This document shows, piece by piece, positions 52,101-59,588 of a stretch of DNA of 64,000 nt; within the stretch, counting starts at the first letter, position 1; every line of letters begins with the position of its first letter. The stretch is taken from assembly GCA_036388675.1 (NCBI GenBank), contig DASVRI010000040.1, positions 62,001 to 126,000 of the forward strand, in the 5' to 3' direction. The notes under the pieces were generated by a model that was not told the DNA's origin, ran no database searches, and worked only from the letters and a program-made list of their open reading frames with translations. A program made the position numbers and the translations under genes. Origin of the DNA: DASVUS01 sp036388675 (GTDB taxonomy: Bacteria; Armatimonadota; Abditibacteriia; Abditibacteriales; Abditibacteriaceae).

Positions 52101-52337
52101 ATGAAAACCAATCATCGTACAGTTCGTGGCGTTGCCATGCTGACAGGTGCCGTTATGGCCACAACGGCCATCATGCCGATGCAAGCCGCACACGCCGACA
52201 AGAAGAAGACCTACAAGTATGCCGCTATTGGTCTGGGTGCTCTGGGCATTTACATGGGCGTCAAGGGCAAGACTTTGCCCGCAGTTGCTGCCGGTGCCGG
52301 TGCCTACTACGCCTACAAGAAGAGCAAGCGCCGCTAA
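52101..52337 (+). CDS. Small exported protein, paralogue A
   Basis: 78 residues from ATG 52101 (GAGGAATGAAC upstream; ATG 52095 is also possible). An N-terminal signal (VRGVAMLTGAVMATTAIMPM, cleaved near AHA) is followed by KKKTYKYAAIGLGALGIYMGVKGKTLPAVAAGAGAYYAYKKSKRR, a Gly/Ala-rich hydrophobic stretch with a basic end. It closely matches the start of the next gene. I know no family. A one-mismatch palindrome copy (52079) lies just upstream. Confidence 0.7.
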   Translation: MKTNHRTVRGVAMLTGAVMATTAIMPMQAAHADKKKTYKYAAIGLGALGIYMGVKGKTLPAVAAGAGAYYAYKKSKRR

Positions 52338-52395
52338 ATCACAATCGAGTTGAATGAACACAGTGCGGGTTCAGTGTCGGCAGGGGAATTGAAAA

Positions 52396-52995
52396 ATGAA
52401 AATGTGCAATCGTGGAGTGCGTGGCGTAGCGACGTTGACGGCTGTGGCGGTAGCGACTTCGGCTCTGGTGCCGATGCAGGCCGCGCACGCCGATAAGGAA
52501 AAAACCTACAAGACCGGCGCCATCGCTCTTGGTGCGCTTGGCGCGGTTCTGGCCGTAAAAGGCAAAACGGTGCCAGCCGTCATTGCCGGTGCCGGTGCCT
52601 ATTACGCTTACAAGAAAAGCCAGGACGCCGACAACGAGCGTAGCGCAGGCAACGTTTATCCTGACAGCACACGCACCACACGCCGTTCGGAAAGTATACG
52701 CACGGAGGGTCGGCGCACGCAAACTCGGCGCACGCAAACTCGGCGCACAGACAGCACGCGCAATGATGTTTACAGCGACGACTTTCCTGCACAGTATCCT
52801 GCTGATGACGATCGCGCCGACAACGATGTGTACACGGATGTGGACGCCGACTCTGACGTTTACTCCGATGCAGATATCTACGCCGGCAGTGACGTTTACC
52901 CCAATGACCCTGGTTACATCGGTTTTAACAAGAAAAGCGACAGCGCTTCGAGCGGTGCAAACAGCCGTAACCACTCGAGAATTGTGCTGAAGTAA
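52396..52995 (+). CDS. Small exported protein, paralogue B with repeat-rich tail
   Basis: 199 residues. Its first 75 match the preceding gene (MQAAHADKEKTYKTGAIALGALGAVLAVKGKTVPAVIAGAGAYYAYKKS). A tail of about 120 residues follows, with TRRTQTRRTQTRR repeats, then acidic DVYSDD/DVYTDVDADSDVY units. The tail grew by tandem repetition. AGGGGAATTGAAAA precedes the ATG. A perfect 40-bp palindromic terminator follows. Confidence 0.7.
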   Translation: MKMCNRGVRGVATLTAVAVATSALVPMQAAHADKEKTYKTGAIALGALGAVLAVKGKTVPAVIAGAGAYYAYKKSQDADNERSAGNVYPDSTRTTRRSESIRTEGRRTQTRRTQTRRTDSTRNDVYSDDFPAQYPADDDRADNDVYTDVDADSDVYSDADIYAGSDVYPNDPGYIGFNKKSDSASSGANSRNHSRIVLK

Positions 52996-53016
52996 GAACG
53001 CTTGCCCAAGCGCAGC

Positions 53017-53061
53017 AATAATCCCCGATGATGAGTACTCATCATCGGGGATTATTTTTGT
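53017..53061 (+). terminator. Perfect 40-bp palindromic terminator centred on GAGTACTC
   Basis: Positions 53017-53056 form one perfect palindrome: AATAATCCCCGATGATGAGT is followed directly by its reverse complement. The iterated octamer (53033-53040) is the exact centre, and TTTTT overlaps the end. With a GTAC loop the stem is 18 bp. Confidence 0.9.
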
Positions 53062-53160
53062 GTCTGTGGCACCTTGCGTGCACTACGAGCGTTGTAGATA
53101 TGGAGAAGCCGTCTGGTGCATGACGAGCGGTTACGTTACAGCAGTTACGCTCACTGCGGC

Positions 53161-53189
53161 TTGACAAAGCAGGCACAGCCACCTAAAAT
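53161..53189 (+). promoter_or_regulatory. Sigma-70 type promoter of the DUF177-rpmF-fab operon
   Basis: A perfect -35 TTGACA (53161-53166) and a -10 TAAAAT (53184-53189) are separated by 17 bases. The start of transcription would be near 53196, leaving a 60-base leader before the first gene. It is the clearest promoter in the window. Confidence 0.75.
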
Positions 53190-53255
53190 GCCTTAGCGAC
53201 AAGTTTTCTGGGCTTTTCGTAGTTGGCTGCGCGCCTGAGGAGTTGATGAACCCTC

Positions 53256-53771
53256 ATGTATGTGGATTTAACGGACATCCTGCGTGCGCCGGGTAGCACA
53301 TCTGAAAAGCCGATTAATATCGCGCCTGGAATGCTGGACGACATCGAAGTTGTCGAGCCGATTCACGGATGGGTGCGCGTGACCAACGCGCGGCAAAGCA
53401 TTGTGGTGGAAGGAAGAGCTCAGGGCTCGATCACCATGCAGTGCGCGCGCTGTCTGGAGTCGTATTCTCAGCCGGTAGAGTTGGAACTGGAAGCCAACGC
53501 GCCGCTGAGCTACTTTCGCGGTTTGTTGCTGGGCGCTGCGCCCGACGCTGACGAAGAAGACGAACCGGACGACGAACTCGCAGCGATCTTCGACGCGAAT
53601 TCTCTTGACGTATTGGAACTGGTGCGGCAGGCCATCGTGCTGCAATCGCCGCGCAAGCCGCTGTGCTCACCCGATTGTCCGGGTTTGCCCGAAGCGGCGA
53701 AGTATATGAGCGGAAAGTCCGACGATGCACGTTGGGAGTCGCTCAAAGACTGGAACGAACAAAAGGAATAG
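53256..53771 (+). CDS. yceD: DUF177/YceD family protein
   Basis: 171 residues. The family is needed for 23S rRNA build-up and normally stands before rpmF, as here (6-base gap). Motifs: INIAPGMLDDIEVVEPIHGWVRVTNARQSIVVEGRAQGSITMQCARCLESYSQPVELELEANAPLSYF, then an acidic loop DEEDEPDDEL, and SPRKPLCSPDCPGLPEAA. The paired Cys (CARC and CSPDC) suggest a zinc site. First gene of the fatty-acid operon, behind a strong promoter. Confidence 0.92.
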   Translation: MYVDLTDILRAPGSTSEKPINIAPGMLDDIEVVEPIHGWVRVTNARQSIVVEGRAQGSITMQCARCLESYSQPVELELEANAPLSYFRGLLLGAAPDADEEDEPDDELAAIFDANSLDVLELVRQAIVLQSPRKPLCSPDCPGLPEAAKYMSGKSDDARWESLKDWNEQKE

Positions 53772-53777
53772 ACTGTC

Positions 53778-53984
53778 ATGGCCTTACCAAAAAGACGTAA
53801 ATCCCACGCTCGTGTGCGCACCCGCCGCCAGCAGTGGACTGCCAAAAACGTAACCACAACGACCTGCCCGCATTGCTCGGCAGCCAGCATGCCGCATCGC
53901 GTTTGCACTTCGTGCGGCTATTATAATGGCCGCCAGATTCTGCCGCCAAAAACGAAGCAGACTCCGGGCCTCGACGCCGAATAA
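53778..53984 (+). CDS. rpmF: 50S ribosomal protein L32
   Basis: 68 residues: MALPKRRKSHARVRTRRQQW, then the zinc ribbon CPHCSAASMPHRVCTSCGYYNGRQI with all four Cys. The length is normal for L32. It lies between DUF177 and plsX, the standard order. A hairpin with a GAGTACTC copy follows. Confidence 0.97.
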   Translation: MALPKRRKSHARVRTRRQQWTAKNVTTTTCPHCSAASMPHRVCTSCGYYNGRQILPPKTKQTPGLDAE

Positions 53985-53998
53985 GATGGTGAACGGTT

Positions 53999-54042
53999 AA
54001 GAAGCGAGGCGCAGCACTCAACGAGTACTCGCCTTGCTTCTT
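53999..54042 (+). terminator. Hairpin between rpmF and plsX
   Basis: AAGAAGCGAGGCG (53999-54011) pairs with CGCCTTGCTTCTT (54030-54042) with one G-T pair, followed by GTGTTTTC. A GAGTACTC copy (54023) lies in the loop and 3' arm. It probably reduces read-through from rpmF into plsX rather than ending the operon, because it overlaps the plsX leader. Confidence 0.6.
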
Positions 54043-54054
54043 GTGTTTTCTCTT

Positions 54055-55284
54055 ATGCGAATCGCCATTGATGCAATGGGCGGTGATCGGGCTCCCGCTG
54101 AAATCGTGGCCGGGGCGTGTGCCGCTGCGCGCGACTTTGGCGTTGAAGTCATCCTCGTCGGCGATGAAGCGGCCATCCAAAGCTGCTTCGGCTCCAGCAA
54201 CAAAGCGCTCGATAAAACCTCCATCGAAATCCCAGCCACGCTGCCTAAAGGCGTGACGATTCACCATGCCTCGCAAGTGGTCGATATGGAAGAAGCGCCG
54301 ATGCAGGCGATGCGCAAAAAGCCCGATTCGTCAGTCGCCGTCGCTACGCAACTGCACGCCGACGGTAAGGCCGATGCGGTGCTTTCCGCCGGCAATACGG
54401 GTGCCGCCGCAACGTTGGCGCTGTTCAAATTGAAGCGCATCGCGGGCATCGACCGTCCCGGCATCGCGAGTGTGTTTCCTACTTCGAAAAACCCGACTGT
54501 GGTGCTCGACGTTGGCGCTAACGTCGATTGCAAACCACGCCACCTGGCCGAGTTCGCCGTGATGGGCGCCGCCTACGCGCGTAACGTGAAAGAGATTATT
54601 CCCGGCGTCGGCAGCTGGATTCCGAAAGGAAAGTTGCCCACTGTGGGGCTGCTGTCAATCGGCGAGGAAGAAAGCAAAGGCAACGATCTCACGAAGTCGG
54701 CCTTCAAGCTGTTGCAGGACAACGCCGACGAAGGGAAATACCAGTTCTTCGGCAACGTCGAAGGGCGCGACATCGGCAAAGGCACGGTTGATGTCGTGGT
54801 GTGCGATGGCTTTGTCGGCAATGTCGTCTTGAAAGTGTCCGAGGGCCTGGCCAAGATGCTGACTGGCGAATTGAAAAGCGCGCTGACCAGTTCGCCACGT
54901 TCCAAGTTGGGCGCGCTGTTGCTCAAGCCGGCCCTGATGCGCATGCGCAAGCGTCTCGATTACACCGGCTACGGCGGCGCTTTGCTGCTGGGCGTGAACG
55001 GCGTGTGTGTAATTTGCCACGGCAGCGCCGACGCGCGCTCCATTCACTCGGCGATTCGCATTGCCAAGCAAACCGTTTCCGCCGATGTGGTGGGCGCCAT
55101 CCGCTCCATCATGGAAGATTCATCAGGGGCCATCGAGGCGCAGCAAAAAGCGCTGGACGAAGCGAGTGCCAACGCTTCAGCGAGCGCTTCGGTCAACGGG
55201 GCGAATCCGCAGAACACGCTGCATCAAAACGGCAGCGGAGGCGAAAAACTGAGTGACGGCATCGTGCCGCCCATCAGTTTCTGA
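54055..55284 (+). CDS. plsX: Phosphate acyltransferase PlsX
   Basis: About 409 residues from ATG 54055 (MRIAIDAMGGDRAPAEIV). PlsX turns acyl-ACP into acyl-phosphate for phospholipid synthesis. Family motifs: ADAVLSAGNTGAAATLALF, RPGIASVFPTSKNPTVVLDVGANVDCKPRHLAEFAVMG, LSIGEEESKGNDLTKSAF, VVVCDGFVGNVVLK, CHGSADARSIHSAIRIAK. The first codons usually called are ATG RIAIDAMGGD; an upstream TTG frame is not needed. The last 45 residues (Ala/Ser/Asn-rich) are extra. fabH follows after 41 bases. Confidence 0.96.
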   Translation: MRIAIDAMGGDRAPAEIVAGACAAARDFGVEVILVGDEAAIQSCFGSSNKALDKTSIEIPATLPKGVTIHHASQVVDMEEAPMQAMRKKPDSSVAVATQLHADGKADAVLSAGNTGAAATLALFKLKRIAGIDRPGIASVFPTSKNPTVVLDVGANVDCKPRHLAEFAVMGAAYARNVKEIIPGVGSWIPKGKLPTVGLLSIGEEESKGNDLTKSAFKLLQDNADEGKYQFFGNVEGRDIGKGTVDVVVCDGFVGNVVLKVSEGLAKMLTGELKSALTSSPRSKLGALLLKPALMRMRKRLDYTGYGGALLLGVNGVCVICHGSADARSIHSAIRIAKQTVSADVVGAIRSIMEDSSGAIEAQQKALDEASANASASASVNGANPQNTLHQNGSGGEKLSDGIVPPISF

Positions 55285-55325
55285 AGATTTACGCATCACA
55301 CAATGTACTAACGATAGGAACCGAT

Positions 55326-56360
55326 TTGTCCGATGTCATAGGAAAAACTGTGGGTCGCGCCGCCGGAATTGTCGGTCTGGGGCATTATGTACCCGAGCGA
55401 GTACTCACCAATGCCGACCTGGAAAAGATGGTCGATACCAGCGATGAATGGATTCGCTCGCGCACTGGAATTTCCGAGCGCCGCATCGCCGCTGATGGAC
55501 AAATGACGGTCGATCTGGCCGAACCTGCCGCACGCCGTGCTCTTGAAGACGCCGGTTTGCAGCCTTCGGATGTGCAGCTCATCATTGTCGCGACCTGCAC
55601 GCCTGATTACTTCTTCCCTTCCACCGCCGCGCTGCTGCAAGATCGCCTTAAATGCTCCTGCGCCTCGTTCGATCTTGAAGCGGCCTGTTCCGGCTTCGTG
55701 TACGCGCTCGTTGTCGCGCAGCAATTTATCGCCAGCGGCGCGGCCAACACCGTTCTCGTAGTGGGCGCTGATGTGATGTCGCGCGTCACCGACTGGACCG
55801 ATCGCAATACGTGCGTGCTCTTTGGTGATGGTGCCGGTGCCGCCGTGGTGCGCGCTGTGCCCGAAGGCCGGGGAGTACTCGGCTTTGATCTCGGTTCCGA
55901 CGGCGGTGGTGGCGATTTGCTTAAGGCCGAAATCAACACACATTTATTCCTGGGCACGAGCTTTACAGCGGGCAAAGGCACTGCGACCGCTGATGAACCG
56001 TGCAGCAAAAGTTACATCGCGATGGATGGCAAAGAAGTGTATCGCTTCGCCGTGAACGTGATGGGCGAGTCGGCAGTGCGCGCGCTGGAGCGTTGCGGCA
56101 TCGCAACAGAGGACATCGACTTGTTCGTGCCGCACCAGGCTAATGTGCGCATCATTGATGCTGCGGCCAAACGTCTGGGTGTGCCATCCGACAGGGTGTT
56201 TGTCAACGTTGGCAAATACGGCAATACATCGGCGGCCAGCATTCCCATCGCCTTGTGCGAAGCGCGCGATACCGGCAGAATTACAAGCGGCAGCACGGTC
56301 GTAACGGTCGGTTTCGGCGCGGGCCTGACATGGGGTTCGTGCGTGATGCGCTGGGTTTAG
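55326..56360 (+). CDS. fabH: Beta-ketoacyl-ACP synthase III
   Basis: 344 residues. FabH starts fatty-acid synthesis by condensing acetyl-CoA with malonyl-ACP. The catalytic Cys is in FDLEAACSGFVYAL (Cys121), His in FVPHQANVRIID and Asn in NVGKYGNTSAASIPIAL. The start seems to be TTG 55326, with AGGA seven bases upstream, because no ATG lies nearby in frame; GTG 55350 is the alternative. It follows plsX in the usual order. Copies of GAGTACTC at 55399 (RVL) and 55873 (GVL). Confidence 0.95.
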   Translation: MSDVIGKTVGRAAGIVGLGHYVPERVLTNADLEKMVDTSDEWIRSRTGISERRIAADGQMTVDLAEPAARRALEDAGLQPSDVQLIIVATCTPDYFFPSTAALLQDRLKCSCASFDLEAACSGFVYALVVAQQFIASGAANTVLVVGADVMSRVTDWTDRNTCVLFGDGAGAAVVRAVPEGRGVLGFDLGSDGGGGDLLKAEINTHLFLGTSFTAGKGTATADEPCSKSYIAMDGKEVYRFAVNVMGESAVRALERCGIATEDIDLFVPHQANVRIIDAAAKRLGVPSDRVFVNVGKYGNTSAASIPIALCEARDTGRITSGSTVVTVGFGAGLTWGSCVMRWV

Positions 56361-56362
56361 AG

Positions 56363-56499
56363 AGCCACGGAACCATACGGAATACGAGATGGCCGCAAAG
56401 GCTCGCGTCCAGAACCCGGAGCGTGAGCGACGGGCCAAGCCCTCAGCCCGTCGCTCACGCTCCGGGTTCTGGAAAAGCTTCCCGTGTGTTTCCGTGGCT
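56363..56499. repeat. Nested inverted-repeat element between fabH and the methyltransferase
   Basis: The inner stem is a perfect 26-bp inverted repeat: CCAGAACCCGGAGCGTGAGC and onward (56409-56434) pairs with 56447-56472. An outer 10-bp pair, AGCCACGGAA (56363-56372) and TTCCGTGGCT (56490-56499), encloses it. The GAGCGTGAGCGACGGG core is a REP-type sequence. It may protect or split the operon mRNA. Confidence 0.75.
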
Positions 56500-56515
56500 A
56501 CAACGAGTACTCGTC

Positions 56516-57088
56516 ATGCATAAATTCGATCCGGCACAGGCCGGGAAACTCGATTCCGCCGAACGCGCGACATGGAACAATCCACGCGAATTCGTGGCGG
56601 CTGCCGACATCGCGCCCGGCTCGCGCGTGGCGGAAATTGGTTGCGGCACCGGCTGGTTCACTTTTGAACTCGAAAAGGCGGTGCGTCCGCGCGGCATCAT
56701 TTACGCGCTGGACATGCAGCCGGCGATGTTGCAAATCTTGCGTGCCAAGCGCGAAAACTGGGAGCGCATTCTGACTCTGCCCTGCGGTGAGAACACCTTT
56801 GAACTCGACGAGGGTGAAGTCGATGCCGTGTTTCACGCCAATGTGCTGCACGAGTGCGCCGAGCCGGAAACACATCTACGCGAAGTTCATCGAGTACTCA
56901 AAAGCGACGGGCAGCTTGTTCTCGTCGAATGGCACTGGGCCGATGAGGAATCGCAGCCCGGCCCACCGAACACGGTGCGACTGGAAACCTCTGACACCGA
57001 AGAGTTGGTGCGCAACGCCGGTTTTGAAATCACAGAAACAATTGATGTCGGGCCGTATCACTATCTGGTGCGTGCCGTTAAGAAATGA
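56516..57088 (+). CDS. Class I SAM-dependent methyltransferase
   Basis: About 190 residues from ATG 56516. The SAM-binding motif I is VAEIGCGTGWFTFELEKAV, motif II IIYALDMQPAMLQIL, and the post-core pattern is VDAVFHANVLHECAEPETHLREVHRVLKSDGQLVLVEWHW. The family includes UbiE/COQ5-like enzymes; the substrate is unknown. The frame is open back to 56255, but that part spans a large hairpin and is not family-like. No Shine-Dalgarno sequence precedes the ATG; a GAGTACTC copy (56505) sits there instead. It is not a normal member of the fab operon. Confidence 0.85.
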   Translation: MHKFDPAQAGKLDSAERATWNNPREFVAAADIAPGSRVAEIGCGTGWFTFELEKAVRPRGIIYALDMQPAMLQILRAKRENWERILTLPCGENTFELDEGEVDAVFHANVLHECAEPETHLREVHRVLKSDGQLVLVEWHWADEESQPGPPNTVRLETSDTEELVRNAGFEITETIDVGPYHYLVRAVKK

Positions 57089-57093
57089 ATTGA

Positions 57094-57972
57094 ATGAACG
57101 CTTTTGTTTTTCCCGGTCAGGGCAGTCAGAAAGTTGGCATGGGGCAGGCGCTGTATGAAGAGCGCACGGCGGCGCGCGACCTGTTCAATCGCGCCAGCAG
57201 CGTGCTCGGCTACGATTTGGCGCGGCTCTGTTTCGATGGCCCCGAAGAGAAGCTAACCGATACGCTGCATGCGCAGCCTGCTCTGTTGACAGTCGATCTC
57301 GTGGCGCACGAAGCGGCCCTGGCCAAAGGTGTCACGGCTGAAATGGTAGCAGGCCATTCGCTTGGCGAATATGCGGCGCTTGTCGCAGCCGGCGCGCTGG
57401 AGTTTGAAGACGCGCTTCGCCTGGTGCAACGCCGCGCGCAACTCATGGCCGCTGCGCCCGCCGGAAAAATGGCGGCCATCATTGGCTTGCCCGATGCGGA
57501 GCTGGATCGAGTACTCGAAGAAGCACAAAGCGAAGGCTTGGTTGTGGCGGCGAACTTCAACTCGCCGGGGCAGATTGTGGTCAGCGGCGCGGCAGGTGGC
57601 GTCGAAGCAGCAATGCAAGCAGCCAAGGCACACGGCGCCAAGATGGCCGTCGCGCTGCCGGTGAGCGGCGCGTTTCATTCGCCGCTTTTGCGTGAAGCCG
57701 GCGACGAGATGAGCCAGTTGATTGACGCCGCGCCGTTTCGCACCGCGCGCATCGCGGTTTACCAGAACACAACGGCGCAAGCGGCCACCTCGCCCGACGA
57801 ATTGAAAGCCGCTCTTAAAGGCCAAATGACCGGCCCTGTGCGCTGGACGGAAACGATTCAAAACATGATTGGCGCCGGCGCGACGCAGTTTTACGAGTTG
57901 GGGCCGGGCAAAGTACTGGCGGGACTCATCAAGCGCATCGACAAATCGGTTGCCGTTGAAAGTAGCGAATAG
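57094..57972 (+). CDS. fabD: Malonyl-CoA:ACP transacylase
   Basis: 292 residues. FabD loads malonyl onto ACP. The chain starts MNAFVFPGQGSQKVGMGQALY; the nucleophile is in AGHSLGEYAALVAAG (Ser89), with the GAFHSPLL His motif later. It starts five bases after the methyltransferase stop and ends two bases before the sugE start, so the genes are cotranscribed. GAGTACTC at 57509 is read as RVL. Confidence 0.96.
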   Translation: MNAFVFPGQGSQKVGMGQALYEERTAARDLFNRASSVLGYDLARLCFDGPEEKLTDTLHAQPALLTVDLVAHEAALAKGVTAEMVAGHSLGEYAALVAAGALEFEDALRLVQRRAQLMAAAPAGKMAAIIGLPDAELDRVLEEAQSEGLVVAANFNSPGQIVVSGAAGGVEAAMQAAKAHGAKMAVALPVSGAFHSPLLREAGDEMSQLIDAAPFRTARIAVYQNTTAQAATSPDELKAALKGQMTGPVRWTETIQNMIGAGATQFYELGPGKVLAGLIKRIDKSVAVESSE

Positions 57973-57974
57973 TA

Positions 57975-58295
57975 ATGGCGTGGTTGTATCTGCTTGTAGC
58001 CGGTGTGTTTGAAATCGTCTGGGTTGTATCGCTCAAATACGCGGAAGGTTTCACGCGTTTGTGGCCCAGTGTGCTGACCGTTGTAACCGGTGCCACCAGC
58101 ATCGTTCTGCTGGCGCAGGCCGTAAAAACCTTGCCCGTCGGCACGGCCTACGCGGTGTGGACAAGTGTCGGAACCGTCGGTGCGGCGCTCTTAGGAATGC
58201 TGCTTTTTGGCGAACCGCGCGACTGGCCGCGTTTGTTGTGTCTGGCTTTAATCATTATTGGTGTTGTCGGTTTGAAGTGGTTGTCGCCGCATTGA
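57975..58295 (+). CDS. sugE: SMR family exporter of the SugE/Gdx type
   Basis: 106 residues with four membrane helices. The first holds the essential Glu: AGVFEIVWVVSLKYAEGFTRLWPS, the SugE/Gdx spelling (guanidinium exporter) rather than EmrE/QacE. LPVGTAYAVWTSVGTVGAALLGMLLFGEP and LCLALIIIGVVGLKWLS follow. These dimers exchange protons for guanidinium. It lies two bases after fabD and before fabG, an unusual place. No guanidine riboswitch is seen. Confidence 0.93.
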   Translation: MAWLYLLVAGVFEIVWVVSLKYAEGFTRLWPSVLTVVTGATSIVLLAQAVKTLPVGTAYAVWTSVGTVGAALLGMLLFGEPRDWPRLLCLALIIIGVVGLKWLSPH

Positions 58296-58398
58296 ACGAC
58301 ATGCGAGTACTCGCCACATGCGTTGCACTGGTCGCAAAATGACACTATTTGTGTATGCCCTTGAAGCAACATAAAATCTGTAATAAGTCTGGAAAACA

Positions 58399-59133
58399 AT
58401 GACACTGGAAAACAAAGTCGCATTCATTACGGGGGCGCGGCGCGGCATTGGTCGCGCCATTGCGCTGCGTTACGCGCAGGCCGGCGCCGATTGCATTCTG
58501 CTGGCGCGCAGTGCGCCAGACGAGTTGGCTGAAGAGATTCGCGGCCTGGGGCGGCGCGCTTTAGCTCTGGCGGTTGATGTGAGCGATGGCGATGCGGTTG
58601 ATGCCGCCGTGAAGCAGGCTGTGAGTGAGTTTGGTAAAATCGACATCTTGGTCAACAATGCTGGTATAAACGACGACGGTTTGCTCATTCGCATGAAGCT
58701 GGAGCAGTGGCGTCGAGTACTCGATGTGAACCTGACCGGCGCGTTTCACTGCACCAAGGCTGTGGTGCGTCCGATGCTGAAAAACGAAGCGGGACGCGTC
58801 ATCAACATCAGCAGTGTCATCGGGCAGATGGGCAACGCCGGACAGGCTAATTATGCCGCCAGTAAAGCCGGTCTGATCGGCTTTACCAAGTCGATCGCTA
58901 AAGAGTTGGGCAGCCGGGGCATTACGGTGAATGCGATTGCGCCGGGCTTCATCACGACCGACATGACAGCCGAGATGAGCGAAGAAGCCAGGGCGCAGCT
59001 TTTGCAGAATATCCCATTGGGTGCGCTGGGCGAAGCCGAAGATGTAGCCGAAGCCGCCTTGTTTCTGGCAAGCGATGCGGCGCGTTACATCACTGGTCAG
59101 GTCTTGAATGTTGATGGCGGTATGGTAATGTAG
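58399..59133 (+). CDS. fabG: 3-oxoacyl-ACP reductase
   Basis: 244 residues, a short-chain dehydrogenase that reduces 3-oxoacyl-ACP with NADPH. Motifs: FITGARRGIGRAIALRYAQAG, DILVNNAGINDDGLLIRM, the catalytic Ser in VINISSVIGQMGN, YxxxK in QANYAASKAG, and GITVNAIAPGFITTDMT. The end DGGMVM is typical of FabG. GAGTACTC at 58715 encodes RVL. AcpP follows 137 bases later. Confidence 0.95.
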   Translation: MTLENKVAFITGARRGIGRAIALRYAQAGADCILLARSAPDELAEEIRGLGRRALALAVDVSDGDAVDAAVKQAVSEFGKIDILVNNAGINDDGLLIRMKLEQWRRVLDVNLTGAFHCTKAVVRPMLKNEAGRVINISSVIGQMGNAGQANYAASKAGLIGFTKSIAKELGSRGITVNAIAPGFITTDMTAEMSEEARAQLLQNIPLGALGEAEDVAEAALFLASDAARYITGQVLNVDGGMVM

Positions 59134-59139
59134 GAAGTG

Positions 59140-59245
59140 TCCTTTGGACTTTGGAATTTGGGCTTGGGATTCGGAGCTTTGGTCTTTGCCAATGGACTTA
59201 ATGATCTCTCAAGACCGAAAACCGAAAACCAGAGACCCAAATTGA
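59140..59245. repeat. Heptad-repeat inverted element between fabG and acpP
   Basis: Left side: degenerate heptads TTTGGAC, TTTGGAA, TTTGGGC, TTGGGAT, TCGGAGC, TTTGGTC, TTTGCCA. Right side: ACCGAAA, ACCGAAA, ACCAGAG, ACCCAAA, their rough inverted complement. The element resembles those around the four-helix-bundle genes but has no cargo gene. Confidence 0.6.
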
Positions 59246-59270
59246 GTACTCATATTCCTGGAGGAAGAAG

Positions 59271-59510
59271 ATGGCAACAGCCGATAAGGTCAAAGAAATT
59301 GTCGCAGACGAGTTGAGTGTCGATGCCGGTATCGTAACGCCGCAGGCGCGCTTTGTAGAAGACCTGGGCGCCGACTCACTCGATGTCGTGGAACTGGTCA
59401 TGCGCTTCGAAGAAGAGTTTGAAATCGAGATTCCCGACGAAGACGCCGAAAAGATCACCACCGTTGGCGAAGCCGTTTCCTATATCGAGAAGAAGTCGGA
59501 AGGTTCGTAA
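59271..59510 (+). CDS. acpP: Acyl carrier protein
   Basis: 79 residues. The phosphopantetheine Ser is in LGADSLDVVELVMRFEEEF (Ser36). Acidic helices and the C-terminal DAEKITTVGEAVSYIEKK are typical. GGAGGAAGAAG precedes the ATG, a very strong ribosome-binding site, in line with high expression. It is flanked on both sides by heptad-like inverted repeats. Confidence 0.97.
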   Translation: MATADKVKEIVADELSVDAGIVTPQARFVEDLGADSLDVVELVMRFEEEFEIEIPDEDAEKITTVGEAVSYIEKKSEGS

Positions 59511-59512
59511 AA

Positions 59513-59586
59513 GGGATGAGGGGAAAGGGATGAGGGGAAAGTTTTCAACCACCGCTCATCCCCATCCCTCATCCCCATCCCTCAAA
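59513..59586. repeat. GGGATGAGGGG-type inverted element between acpP and fabF
   Basis: AAGGGATGAGGGGAAAGGGA (59513) and onward has two GGGATGAGGGG units; the right half has two CATCCCCATCCCT units, so the whole can fold on itself. The right arm reaches to the fabF start at 59589 and leaves no normal Shine-Dalgarno sequence. Confidence 0.6.
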
Positions 59587-59588
59587 GA

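Noticed and set aside
56255..56515. Upstream extension of the methyltransferase frame
   Set aside because: It translates the tail of fabH in another frame and a large hairpin; no similarity to methyltransferases, so ATG 56516 is preferred.
57950..57975. Guanidine riboswitch before sugE
   Set aside because: Only two bases separate fabD and sugE, so there is no room for one.
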